A DNA stretch of 64,000 bases from NCBI RefSeq assembly GCF_018129085.1, contig NZ_JAAGBB010000019.1, forward strand, positions 62,001 to 126,000. Direction: 5' to 3'. Numbering within the stretch: position 1 is the stretch's first letter; every line of letters starts with the position of its first letter. A program made the position numbers and the translations under genes. Source of the stretch: Plastoroseomonas hellenica (GTDB lineage Bacteria > Pseudomonadota > Alphaproteobacteria > Acetobacterales > Acetobacteraceae). Below are positions 48,267 to 56,153 of the stretch, piece by piece. The notes under the pieces are model-generated. The model saw only the letters and a program-made list of their open reading frames with translations, had not been told where the DNA came from and searched no databases.

Positions 48267-49730
48267 ATGGACAGCCCAGCTCCGCGCGATGGCGCGAACA
48301 TTCCCGAATATGTCGTGTCCGAGATCGCGGGCGCGATCCGGCGCACGCTGGAGGGTGCCTTCGGCCGCGTGCGCGTGCGCGGCGAGATCACCGAGATGAA
48401 GCGCGCGGCGTCGGGCCACGTCTATCTCTCGTTGAAGGATGAGAATGCGAAGATCGAGGCGGTGATCTGGAAGGGAAATCTCCGGATGCTCGCCGCCGTG
48501 CCGGAAAACGGCGTGGAGATGATCGCGACCGGCAAGCTGACGACTTACGCGGACCGCTCGAAGTACCAGCTCGTCATCGACCGGCTGGAATTCGCGGGTG
48601 AGGGCGCGCTGCTGGCGCGGATCGAGGCGCTGCGCAAGCGGCTGCTCGCGGAAGGGCTGTTCGACGAAGGACGCAAGCGCGCCCTGCCGATGCTGCCGCG
48701 CGTGGTGGGCGTGGTGACCTCGGCCTCCGGCGCCGTTATCCAGGATATTCGCACAACGATTGCGCGGCGTTTCCCGCGCCACATCCTGATCTGGCCGGTG
48801 GCGGTGCAGGGGCAGGGGGCGGCGGAGCAGATCGCGCGCGCGATCGCGGGCTTCTCCGCGCTGCCGGCGGGTGGCGCGGTCCCGCGCCCGGATGTCGTCA
48901 TCGTGGCGCGCGGCGGCGGCAGCCTCGAGGACCTGATGGCCTTCAACGAGGAGGTCGTGGTGCGGGCGGCGGCGGCGAGCGCGATCCCGCTGATCTCCGC
49001 AGTTGGGCATGAAACGGACACGACGCTGATCGATTTCGCGTCCGATCGCCGGGCGCCGACGCCGACCGCGGCGGCGGAGCTGGCGGTGCCGGCACGCGGC
49101 GACCTGGCGGCGGATCTGATACAGCGGGGCGCGCGGCTGGCGGGCGTGGCGCGGCGGGTGCTGAATGATTCGCGGCTCCGGTTGCTGCGGGCGGAGCGGC
49201 GGCTGCCCGACGTGCCGGCGCGGATCGAGCAGGCGCGGCTCCGGCTGGACGATTGGGGGGAAAGGCTGCCGCGCGGTGTCGCCGGCCTCCTGGCGCGACG
49301 GGCGCAGGCGCTGGCGGGCCTCCGGATCCCGCATCCGCGGGAGGCGATCCTGGTGCGGCGGGAACGGCTGGGCGCGCTGGCGGGGCGGGGCGATGCCTGC
49401 ATCGCGCGCGCCATCGCGGTGCGGCGCGACGCGCGGGCGCTGGCGCGCTTCGGCCCGGCGCCGCTGAGCGCGCTGCTGCGGGAGAGGCGGGGGGCGCTGG
49501 AAGGGCTTTCGGCGCGACTGGAGAGCGCTTCCTACCAATCCGTGCTGGCGCGTGGCTTCGTGCTGGTGCGCGACGCGGAGGGTGCGCCGCTCACCAGCGC
49601 GGCTTCGGTGAAGCCGGCGCAACATCTGACGCTGACTTTCGCGGATGGGGAGGTCGGCGCGACGGCGGACGGCGCGAAGACGGCACGCCCGCGCAAGGGG
49701 GAAGAGCCGCGCCAGGGAGACTTATTGTGA
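48267..49730 (+). CDS. xseA: exodeoxyribonuclease VII large subunit
   Basis: The 487-residue protein has an N-terminal OB-fold (VSEIAGAIRRTLEGAFGRVRVRGEITEMKRAASGHVYLSLKD in blocks). The XseA catalytic core follows: VVGVVTSASGAVIQDI, DVVIVARGGGSLEDLMAFNEE and SAVGHETDTTLIDFASDRRAPTPTAAAE. It degrades single-stranded DNA together with the XseB small subunit, which is not in the window. The stop codon is at the first bases of the R3 repeat. Confidence 0.96.
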   Translation: MDSPAPRDGANIPEYVVSEIAGAIRRTLEGAFGRVRVRGEITEMKRAASGHVYLSLKDENAKIEAVIWKGNLRMLAAVPENGVEMIATGKLTTYADRSKYQLVIDRLEFAGEGALLARIEALRKRLLAEGLFDEGRKRALPMLPRVVGVVTSASGAVIQDIRTTIARRFPRHILIWPVAVQGQGAAEQIARAIAGFSALPAGGAVPRPDVVIVARGGGSLEDLMAFNEEVVVRAAAASAIPLISAVGHETDTTLIDFASDRRAPTPTAAAELAVPARGDLAADLIQRGARLAGVARRVLNDSRLRLLRAERRLPDVPARIEQARLRLDDWGERLPRGVAGLLARRAQALAGLRIPHPREAILVRRERLGALAGRGDACIARAIAVRRDARALARFGPAPLSALLRERRGALEGLSARLESASYQSVLARGFVLVRDAEGAPLTSAASVKPAQHLTLTFADGEVGATADGAKTARPRKGEEPRQGDLL

Positions 49731-49890
49731 GACCGCATGGGAATAGCTGCGGGTCGGTCTGGCGGGTCTTTTCCACCCCTGCCGCGCCGTCTTCCTCACC
49801 GATGCAACCAGCATCGGCTGTGTCAGCCGACACGGCGGGGGCGAAAAATCCCTCGCCACACCTCCGCCGCGGCCATTCCCATGCGGTCTC
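49729..49890. repeat. R3 long-stem repeat, copy A
   Basis: GAGACCGCATGGGAAT (49729-49744) pairs perfectly with its complement at 49875-49890. The interior shares about 100 bases with copy B at 58.7 kb, including the hairpin CCGATGC-AACCA-GCATCGG (49799-49817) and a TGTC/GACA pair. The element exactly fills the gap between the xseA stop and the start of the M23 gene. Confidence 0.92.
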
Positions 49891-49891
49891 T

Positions 49892-50680
49892 GTGAAGCGG
49901 AGATGGGTGCTGGCGGCGCCGGCGCTGCTGCTGGCGCGCGGCGCCGGGGCGCTGGAGCTTGGCACCGTGGGGCTCGCGCAGGGCGGACTGGTGGTGGGGC
50001 GCGCGGCGGTGGGGACGCGCCTCACGCTCGATGGGCGGGCGCTGCGCGTCTCGCCGGCGGGCGACTTCGCTTTCGGCTTCGGCCGCGATCATGGCGAGGG
50101 CGCGGTGCTGACGGTCGATGGGCGCGCGCAGCGGCTCACCATCGTGCGGCGGCAATGGAGCGTGCAGCACATCACCGGCCTGCCGCCGGCCCAGGTGACG
50201 CCCGACGCCGCGGCGCTGGCGCGGATCAACGCGGAGCGCGAGCAGCTCGGCCGGGCGCGCGCCACCGACAGCGCACTGGCCGGGTTCACGGAGGCATTCC
50301 TGCGGCCCGCGGAAGGGCGGATCAGTGGCGTCTTCGGCAGCCAGCGGGTGCTCAACGGCCAGCCCCGGCAGCCGCATTACGGCTACGACATCGCGGCGCC
50401 GACCGGCACGCCGGCGCTGGCCGTGGCATCCGGGCGGGTGGTGCTGTCGGCGAGCTTCTTCTTCTTCGGCGAGCTCGTGGTCATCGACCATGGGCATGGG
50501 ATCAATTCGCTCTACGCCCATCTCTCGCGCCGCGACGTGACGGAAGGCCAGGACGTCGCGCGCGGCCAGCGCATCGGCGCGACCGGCGCCACGGGCCGCG
50601 TGACCGGCCCGCACCTGCATTTCAGCCTGTCCTGGTTCCAGACCTGGCTCGACCCGGCCCCGGTGCTGGCGCCGGCATAA
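49892..50680 (+). CDS. exported M23-family (lysostaphin-type) metallopeptidase
   Basis: The 262-residue protein starts at GTG 49892 (VKRRWVLAAPALLLARGAGA), giving a signal peptide. The M23 domain occupies the last ~130 residues, with the zinc motifs HYGYDIAAPTGTPALA (HxxxD) and GRVTGPHLHFSL (HxH), plus HGHGINSLYAHLS. Enzymes of this type cut peptidoglycan cross-links, and some are LytM-like activators. All catalytic residues are present, so it is probably active. The R3 hairpin ends one base before the start codon, leaving no room for a normal ribosome-binding site outside the stem. Confidence 0.88.
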   Translation: MKRRWVLAAPALLLARGAGALELGTVGLAQGGLVVGRAAVGTRLTLDGRALRVSPAGDFAFGFGRDHGEGAVLTVDGRAQRLTIVRRQWSVQHITGLPPAQVTPDAAALARINAEREQLGRARATDSALAGFTEAFLRPAEGRISGVFGSQRVLNGQPRQPHYGYDIAAPTGTPALAVASGRVVLSASFFFFGELVVIDHGHGINSLYAHLSRRDVTEGQDVARGQRIGATGATGRVTGPHLHFSLSWFQTWLDPAPVLAPA

Positions 50681-50860
50681 CGGTCAGCGGGCCACCCGCG
50701 CTCGCCCCTATCGCCATGGCCATCGCCGGCGCTGCCCGTAGTCCTCGGCCTGGCAGCAACGCTTCGCCGAGCGCCCTTCGATGCGTGCGCCCGAGTATCA
50801 TGGACGCCTGGCGTGCCCGAATCTTCCCCGTCCGCCCCTCCTGGACAGAGCATCGTCGAG

Positions 50861-50878
50861 GTTATAAGGTCATATAAC
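50861..50878 (+). promoter_or_regulatory. inverted repeat in AT-rich promoter of the dehydratase-Bug operon
   Basis: GTTATA and TATAAC flank AGGTCA in the only AT-rich stretch of this intergenic region. The site lies about 30 bases upstream of a strong ribosome-binding site. Such short TATA-containing inverted repeats are typical of GntR-type operators or promoter -10 regions. The regulator is unknown. Confidence 0.45.
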
Positions 50879-50909
50879 TAGCCTAAAGAATCAAAGCGGG
50901 AGGAAGCCT

Positions 50910-50951
50910 ATGCCCCATCGTGCGGCGCTGATGGCGCGTCGTCCGGCATGA
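50910..50951 (+). CDS. 13-codon leader peptide coupled to the dehydratase large subunit
   Basis: The mini-gene MPHRAALMARRPA has a strong GGGAGGA ribosome-binding site (50898-50904) five bases before ATG 50910. Its TGA (49-51 of 50949-50951) overlaps the ATG of the next gene in ATGA form. The following gene has no good ribosome-binding site of its own, so its translation probably depends on the leader. The peptide composition (three Ala pairs, three Arg) does not suggest classical amino-acid attenuation. Confidence 0.5.
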   Translation: MPHRAALMARRPA

Positions 50952-52237
50952 GCATGTCGGCGCAGACCGTCGCGCAGAAGATCATCGCCCGCGCCGCGGG
51001 ACGCGGGGCGGTCGAAGCCGGCGAGTACGTCACCGTCACGCCCGACTACACCTGCTGCCAGGAGCTTTTCTGGCCCGGCCACAAGCGCAATCTGGAGCGC
51101 ATCGGCGTGGATCGCATCCCCCGCCCGGACAAGGCGGTGATGGTGATCGATCACTCCACCGCCGCCGCCATGGGTTCGCATCACCACGAGACTCACCGGA
51201 CGCTCCGCGACTGGTGTGAGCGCCAGGGCATCGAGAACTTCTTCGGCCCCGGCAACGGGCTGCGCCACCAGGTGCTGACCGAGCGTGGCTTCGCGAGGCC
51301 CGGCACGCTCATCTTCTCCGATGAGGGCAACATCGCCAGCATCGGTGCGCTCGGCGCGCTCAATATCCCGATCTCGACCGAGGTGCTCGTCTCCCTGATC
51401 CAGGACGAGAACTGGCTCGCAGTGCCGCCCTCCGCGCGCATCACGCTCACCGGCGGGCTCGGCTTCGGCGTCACGGCGCGCGACGTGATCCAGACCATCC
51501 TGCGTGACGCCACCCCGGATGGCCGCCTGCTGCAATGCTGCGTCGAATTCGATGGGCCTGGTCTCGTCGAGCTCTCGCTCGATGACCGGCAGACATTGCT
51601 GGCCTCGCTGTTCCACAGCGGCGCCTATACCGGCGTGATGGAGCCGGATGCGCTCGCGCTCGCTTATGTGGCGGCGCGCGCCGCGGGCCGGCCCTGGCAT
51701 GTGGTGAAGGCCGATCCCGGCGCGGACTATGCCGCGCGCCTCACCTATGACCTTGGCGCCATCGCGCCCCTGGTCACGGTGCCCCCGGATGCGCATGGCG
51801 CCGTGCCGGTCGCGGAGGTGGCGGGCACGCGCATCGACCAGGCCTCGATCGGCTCCTGCGCCGGCGGGCGCCTCGATGACCTGCGCGCCGCGGCACGCAT
51901 CCTCCGCGGGCGGCGCATCGCGTCGCATGTCACGCTCTACGTCACGCCCGGCAGCCGCGGCATCTATGCGGAGGCGGCACGCGAGGGGCTGCTCGAGATC
52001 CTGGCGGAGGCCGGCGCCGCGATCCTGGCGCCGGGCTGCACGACCTGCTGGGGCTACCAGGGCGTGCTGAATGACGGGGAGGTCTCGATCTCCACCCAAC
52101 AGTTCAACTACCAGGGCCGCAACGGCAGCCGCAGCGCGCATGTCTTCCTCGGCGGCCCCTATGTGGTCGCCGCCTCCGCCGTGGCGGGGCGGATCGTGGA
52201 CCCACGCCCCATGCTGGCCGAGGCGGGCGCGGCATGA
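50948..52237 (+). CDS. divergent aconitase/isopropylmalate dehydratase-like large subunit
   Basis: The 429-residue protein has the three Fe-S Cys of the family: Cys304 in SIGSCAGGRLDDL, and Cys364 and Cys367 in PGCTTCWG. LTERGFARPGTLIFSDEGNIASIGALGALNIP is the family's HQV...GDSHT region, but the GDSHT motif reads SDEGN (residues 124-128). The catalytic Asp is kept while the His and Thr are lost. It should be a dehydratase with a changed substrate, not LeuC or AcnA. It overlaps the small-subunit gene by four bases and is followed by a Bug receptor, suggesting uptake and hydration of an organic acid. Confidence 0.85.
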   Translation: MSMSAQTVAQKIIARAAGRGAVEAGEYVTVTPDYTCCQELFWPGHKRNLERIGVDRIPRPDKAVMVIDHSTAAAMGSHHHETHRTLRDWCERQGIENFFGPGNGLRHQVLTERGFARPGTLIFSDEGNIASIGALGALNIPISTEVLVSLIQDENWLAVPPSARITLTGGLGFGVTARDVIQTILRDATPDGRLLQCCVEFDGPGLVELSLDDRQTLLASLFHSGAYTGVMEPDALALAYVAARAAGRPWHVVKADPGADYAARLTYDLGAIAPLVTVPPDAHGAVPVAEVAGTRIDQASIGSCAGGRLDDLRAAARILRGRRIASHVTLYVTPGSRGIYAEAAREGLLEILAEAGAAILAPGCTTCWGYQGVLNDGEVSISTQQFNYQGRNGSRSAHVFLGGPYVVAASAVAGRIVDPRPMLAEAGAA

Positions 52238-52770
52238 CCGGGCATGCGACGCCGCGTGGCCGCGTCTGGAGATTCGGCAATGACGTCAGCGGCGATGACG
52301 GCATCATCGAATTCGCCATCATCCGGGAAGGCTTCGGCAAGGCCTTCGACGAGGATGCACTGCGCGCGATGTGCTTCCGCCGCCTGCGCCCGGAATTTCC
52401 ATCCGAGGTGCGGCCCGGCGACATCGTGGTCGGCGGCACCAATTTCGCGCACCACAACCATGTCGAGGTCAGCGTGGCGATCCGCGCCTCGGGCATTGCG
52501 GCGGTCGTGGTGGAGTCCTGCGAGGCCGGCTTCGTCCGCCGTGCGCTGAACACCGGGCTGCCCGTGATGATCTGTCCCGGCATCGCCGCCGCGGTGGCGG
52601 ATGGCGAGGTGATCGAAGCCGATCCCGCCGCCGGCGAGGTCCGGCTGCCATCCGGGCGCGTGCTGCGCGCGCGGCCCTTCTCGGAGCGGATGGTTGAGAT
52701 CTGGCGGGCCGGCGGCGTGATCCCGCTGCTCGAGCGGGAGTTCGCGATGCGACGCGCCGCATCGGACTAA
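52234..52770 (+). CDS. divergent aconitase-like small subunit (swivel domain)
   Basis: The 178-residue protein matches the LeuD/HacB swivel domain: VWRFGNDVSGDDGIIEF at the start and GDIVVGGTNFAHHNHVEVSVAIRASGIAAVVVESCEAGFVRRALNTGLPVMI in the core, given here in order. The substrate-binding GSSRE signature is replaced by HNHVE, so the Ser and Arg that bind the gamma-carboxyl in LeuD are absent. It is coupled to the large-subunit gene by an ATGA overlap. Together they should form a heterodimer with unusual specificity. Confidence 0.82.
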   Translation: MTGHATPRGRVWRFGNDVSGDDGIIEFAIIREGFGKAFDEDALRAMCFRRLRPEFPSEVRPGDIVVGGTNFAHHNHVEVSVAIRASGIAAVVVESCEAGFVRRALNTGLPVMICPGIAAAVADGEVIEADPAAGEVRLPSGRVLRARPFSERMVEIWRAGGVIPLLEREFAMRRAASD

Positions 52771-52791
52771 GCGCAGGACAAGGAGGACGAC

Positions 52792-53781
52792 ATGCCGACG
52801 CGTCGCGACCTTATCTTCAGCATTGCCGTCGTCGCGGCGCTGGCCGCCTCGGGCCGTAGCGCGTCGGCGCAGAGCTTTCCCAATCGGCCGCTCCGCCTCG
52901 TCGTTCCCTACCCACCGGGCGGCAATGTGGACTTCACCGCGCGGCTCCTCGCGCCGGTGATGTCACAAGTGCTCGGCCAGCCGGTCGTGGTCGACAATCG
53001 CACAGGCGCCGGCGGTATCCTGGGTACCGAAGCAGTCGCGCGCGCTCGGTCCGACGGCAACACGCTGCTACTGGGCTCCACCGGCCCGCTCTCGATTTTC
53101 CCTGCCGCGATACCGCGACTGCCCTATGACGTGCTTCGCGATCTCGCGCCGATCGGCATCGCCTATCGCGTCCCCATCGTGCTCATGGTCTCGCGACAAC
53201 TCGCCGTGCAGAGCCTCGCCGAGTTCGTGGCCCGCGCGAAGGCCGAGCCGCGCCGGTTCTCTGCCGGTACCTCGGGCATCGGCTCCGGCGCGCATCTGGC
53301 GATGGAGCTGTTCAATGCGGGTAGCGGGGCGGGGCTGGTGCACGTCCCCTATCGCGGCACCGGCCCCGCGCTCAGCGACCTGATCGCCGGGACCATTCCG
53401 GTTGTCTTCGACCAGCTCTCCAGCGCGCTGCCGCTGCATGCGGATGGCCGAGCCTTCATCCTCGGCATCGCCTCCGCCAACCGCTCGCCGCTGTTACCGG
53501 AGGTGCCGACGCTGCGTGAGGTCGGGCTGGTGGAGCCGGAGCTCACCACGACGCTCGGTCTGCTCGCGCCGGCGGGCACCCCGCCGGGCGCGCTGGAGAC
53601 GCTGCGCGCGGCGCTGGTCGCCGCCGTCGCGGATCCCGCCATACGGCAGCGGCTCGGCGAGCTCGGGGCCGAGATCGCGCCGGCGGCGGAGATCACGCCG
53701 GCGCGCTATGCAGCGGTGATCCGGGAGGAGACGGAGACCTCCCGGCGTGCGGTGGCGCTGGGCGGGATCAGGCTGGAGTAG
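52792..53781 (+). CDS. Bug/TctC-family solute receptor
   Basis: The 329-residue protein has a signal peptide (DLIFSIAVVAALAASGRSASAQ). The Bug landmarks are PLRLVVPYPPGGNVDFTARL, VVDNRTGAGGILGTEAVA and TSGIGSGAHLAMELFNAG. It lies 21 bases after the dehydratase small subunit and has AAGGAGGA as ribosome-binding site, so it is the third gene of that operon. It probably binds the substrate of the dehydratase in the periplasm. No TctAB permease is nearby. Confidence 0.93.
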   Translation: MPTRRDLIFSIAVVAALAASGRSASAQSFPNRPLRLVVPYPPGGNVDFTARLLAPVMSQVLGQPVVVDNRTGAGGILGTEAVARARSDGNTLLLGSTGPLSIFPAAIPRLPYDVLRDLAPIGIAYRVPIVLMVSRQLAVQSLAEFVARAKAEPRRFSAGTSGIGSGAHLAMELFNAGSGAGLVHVPYRGTGPALSDLIAGTIPVVFDQLSSALPLHADGRAFILGIASANRSPLLPEVPTLREVGLVEPELTTTLGLLAPAGTPPGALETLRAALVAAVADPAIRQRLGELGAEIAPAAEITPARYAAVIREETETSRRAVALGGIRLE

Positions 53782-53845
53782 TGTAAGACGCGAATGCCAC
53801 GCGGCCGCACCCTCCTGCGCTGAGGCTTCGGAGGGCAAGGGCCAA

Positions 53846-53994
53846 GCGGCCGCAGGCCGCCACTGGCTTCTGCGGGGCGAGCGGAGCGATGCCCCGGGGC
53901 CGCGAATGCGGCCCCGCGCGCGACCAACATTCTCCGCCGGAGCGCCCTGACAGCGCGCAAGCCAAGCGGCCGGAGGCCACGCCGGCGCCTGAGG
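53846..53994 (+). repeat. R1 dispersed intergenic repeat, copy 8
   Basis: This is a full-length forward copy between the convergent Bug and AapJ-like genes. It has GCGGCCGCAGGCCGCC, the CTGCGGGGCGAGCGGAGCG block, GGGGCCGCGAATGCGGCCCC, CCTGACAGCGCGCAAGCC and a GGCGCCTGAGG end. Confidence 0.88.
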
Positions 53995-54014
53995 CCCAAT
54001 CACACATGGCCTGA

Positions 54015-55049
54015 TCAACGCATCGGCAACGCGTATAGGAGCCCGCCCTGGGTCCAGATCTGGTTCGGCCCGCGCGGCAGCGCGACCGTGGTGTCCGGGC
54101 CCATGGTGCGCTCATAGATCTCGCCGTAGTTCCCGACGGCGCGGATCGCGTTGTAGGCCCAGTTCGCATCGAGCCGGAGCGACTGCCCGAGCTCCGGCGT
54201 GACGCCGAGCAGGCGGCGGGTATTGGGATTGACGCTGGTGCGCCGCATTTCCTCGGCATTGGCCCGGGTGATGCCCTGCTCCTCCGCCTCGATCATCGCG
54301 TTGGTGTACCAGCGCACCACGTCGAACCATTGGTCGTCGCCGCGGCGGATATAGGCGGCGTAGGGCTCCTTGGAGAAGCGCTCCGGCAGGACGACCCAAT
54401 CCGCCGGGCTGGGCATGGTGGCGCGGGTGGCCGCGAGCTGGGACGCATCGGTGCCGAAGCTGTCGCAGCGCCCGGCCTGCAGCGCGGCCGCGGCCTGGTC
54501 CGTCCGCTCGAACACCACCGGCTGGAACGGCACGTTGATGGAGCGGAAGTAGTCGGCGGTCACTTGCTCGTTGGTGGTGCCCTGGATCAGGCAGATGGTC
54601 GCGCCATTCATCTCCGCGACGCGCTGCACCCCGGCATTGGCGCGCACCATGAAGCCATGGCCATCGTAGAAATAGGTGGTGGCGTGGCGCAGGCCGAGCG
54701 TGGTGTCGCGCAGCATTGTCTGGGTCGAGGTGCGGAACAGCACGTCGATCTCGCCAGCCGTCAGCGCCGTGAAGCGGGTCGAGGAAGAAAGCGGCAGGAA
54801 CCGCACCTTGGACGCATCGTTGAAAATCGCGACCGCGAGGCCACGGCAGAGCTCGACATCGAGCCCCTGCCATGTGCCGCGCGAATCCGGCAGAGCGAAA
54901 CCCGCGACGCCGGTATGGATGCCGCAGAGGAGCTGCCCGCGCGCGCGGATCGCGTCCAGCGTCGGGGCGGCGGAGGTCTGCGCCTGGGCGGTGCCGGCGA
55001 ACGCCGCGCATAGCGCAGCGACCGCGGCCATGAAGCCTCGTTTGAACAT
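54015..55049 (-). CDS. amino-acid ABC transporter solute-binding protein, AapJ-like
   Basis: The 344-residue protein has a signal peptide (MAAVAALCAAFAGTAQAQ). The AapJ/BztA-type sequence follows: RGQLLCGIHTGVAGFALPDSRGTWQGLDVELCRGLAVAIF in order, then VRWYTNAMIEAEEQGIT, LRLDANWAYNAIRAVGNYGEIYERT. AapJ binds a broad range of L-amino acids. Normally aapQMP follow, but no permease or ATPase gene is adjacent, so it is an orphan receptor. The two Cys in LLCGI and VELCR are conserved in the family and may form a disulfide. Confidence 0.93.
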   Translation of the reverse strand: MFKRGFMAAVAALCAAFAGTAQAQTSAAPTLDAIRARGQLLCGIHTGVAGFALPDSRGTWQGLDVELCRGLAVAIFNDASKVRFLPLSSSTRFTALTAGEIDVLFRTSTQTMLRDTTLGLRHATTYFYDGHGFMVRANAGVQRVAEMNGATICLIQGTTNEQVTADYFRSINVPFQPVVFERTDQAAAALQAGRCDSFGTDASQLAATRATMPSPADWVVLPERFSKEPYAAYIRRGDDQWFDVVRWYTNAMIEAEEQGITRANAEEMRRTSVNPNTRRLLGVTPELGQSLRLDANWAYNAIRAVGNYGEIYERTMGPDTTVALPRGPNQIWTQGGLLYALPMR

Positions 55050-55292
55050 CGGGTAAGCCTCTCCGGAAAGTTATCGTTGTCTCCCGCCCCGATGGTCTGC
55101 GGCGGTCGCGCGGGGAGTCAACGAAAGAGGGGGGTGAATGGGGCCCATCCGGCGCCGGCGGCGCGGCGGCTGCCCGTGGCGGCGGCAGCCGGGCGGATCA
55201 CCGCCCGCGCCGCAGGCAGGGTCGGAGCGGATCCGGTTTGGGGCGCGCGCCTGAAGGGGTGAAGATGCCGCCAGACAAGAAGGAGCACCGCC

Positions 55293-56045
55293 ATGGCTGA
55301 CCAGTTCGCGCGCTACCCCAGCCTCGCCGGCCGTGGTGTGCTGATCACCGGCGGCGCCTCGGGCATCGGCGCGGAGCTGGTGGCAGAGTTCGTACGCCAG
55401 GGTGCGAAGCCCGCCTTCCTCGATATCGACGCGGCGGGCGGTGCCGCGGTGGCGGCAGCGACCGGCGCGACCTTCCTGCCCTGCGACCTCCGCGACATCG
55501 CGGCGCTGCGCGCGGCGGTGACGGAGGCGGCAGCGGTGGTCGGGCCGATCGCGGTGCTGGTGAACAACGCGGCGCGCGACGATCGCCACGCGCTGGAGGC
55601 GGTGGAGCCGGACTACTGGGACGAGCGGATGGCCACCAACCTGCGCCACCAGTTCTTCGCCGCCCAGGCGGTGGTGCCGATGATGCGCGCGGCCGGCGGC
55701 GGCTCGATCATCAACATGGGCTCGGTGAGCTGGCTGACCGCGACCGGCGGCATGCCCGCCTATACCGCGGCCAAGGCGGCGGTGCGCGGCATGACGCGGG
55801 GCCTCGCGCGCGACCTCGGCCCGGACGGCATCCGCGTGAACGAGGTGGTGCCCGGCTGGGTCTTCACCGAGCGGCAGGAGACGCTCTGGGCGAAGCCGGA
55901 GGCGGTCGCGCTGCACATGCGCATGCAATGCCTGAAGCAGAAGGTGATGCCGCCCGACATCGCGCGCATGGTGCTGTGGCTGGCCGCTGATGACAGCCGC
56001 ATGGTCACGGCGCAGCATTTCGTCGTGGATGGCGGGCGCGTCTAG
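55293..56045 (+). CDS. short-chain dehydrogenase/reductase
   Basis: The 250-residue SDR has TGGASGIGAELVAEF, an acidic DIDAAG turn that favours NAD, NNAARDD, and the catalytic Ser and YTAAK in NMGSVSWLTATGGMPAYTAAKAAV. The C-terminus DGGRV is typical. The pattern resembles sugar dehydrogenases such as D-xylose or L-arabinose 1-dehydrogenase. It stands alone between an upstream gene on the other strand and a pentapeptide gene. The stop codon TAG is within the R2 terminal repeat. Confidence 0.88.
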   Translation: MADQFARYPSLAGRGVLITGGASGIGAELVAEFVRQGAKPAFLDIDAAGGAAVAAATGATFLPCDLRDIAALRAAVTEAAAVVGPIAVLVNNAARDDRHALEAVEPDYWDERMATNLRHQFFAAQAVVPMMRAAGGGSIINMGSVSWLTATGGMPAYTAAKAAVRGMTRGLARDLGPDGIRVNEVVPGWVFTERQETLWAKPEAVALHMRMQCLKQKVMPPDIARMVLWLAADDSRMVTAQHFVVDGGRV

Positions 56046-56130
56046 AGCAGATCGCCGGAAGGCGGAATCGCCCGGAGGCGCGAATCTGCTCGCCAAGACA
56101 AAAGCCTGAAGCGTACGAAGAATGCTCTAG
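56042..56130. repeat. R2 repeat, full-length copy
   Basis: CTAGAGC (56042-56048) and GCTCTAG (56124-56130) are the terminal inverted repeats. GAGCAGAT and ATCTGCTC form an inner pair, and AGGCGGAATCGCC is shared with the short copy at 19.6 kb. The element supplies the TAG stop codon of the SDR gene. It has no open reading frame, so it resembles a miniature inverted-repeat element or terminator. Confidence 0.8.
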
Positions 56131-56153
56131 GACCTGACGTCAGGCCGCGTGGC

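Noticed and set aside
50681-50860. Gap before the dehydratase operon searched for tRNA or small RNA
   Set aside because: No cloverleaf, no T-loop consensus and no strong terminator were seen.
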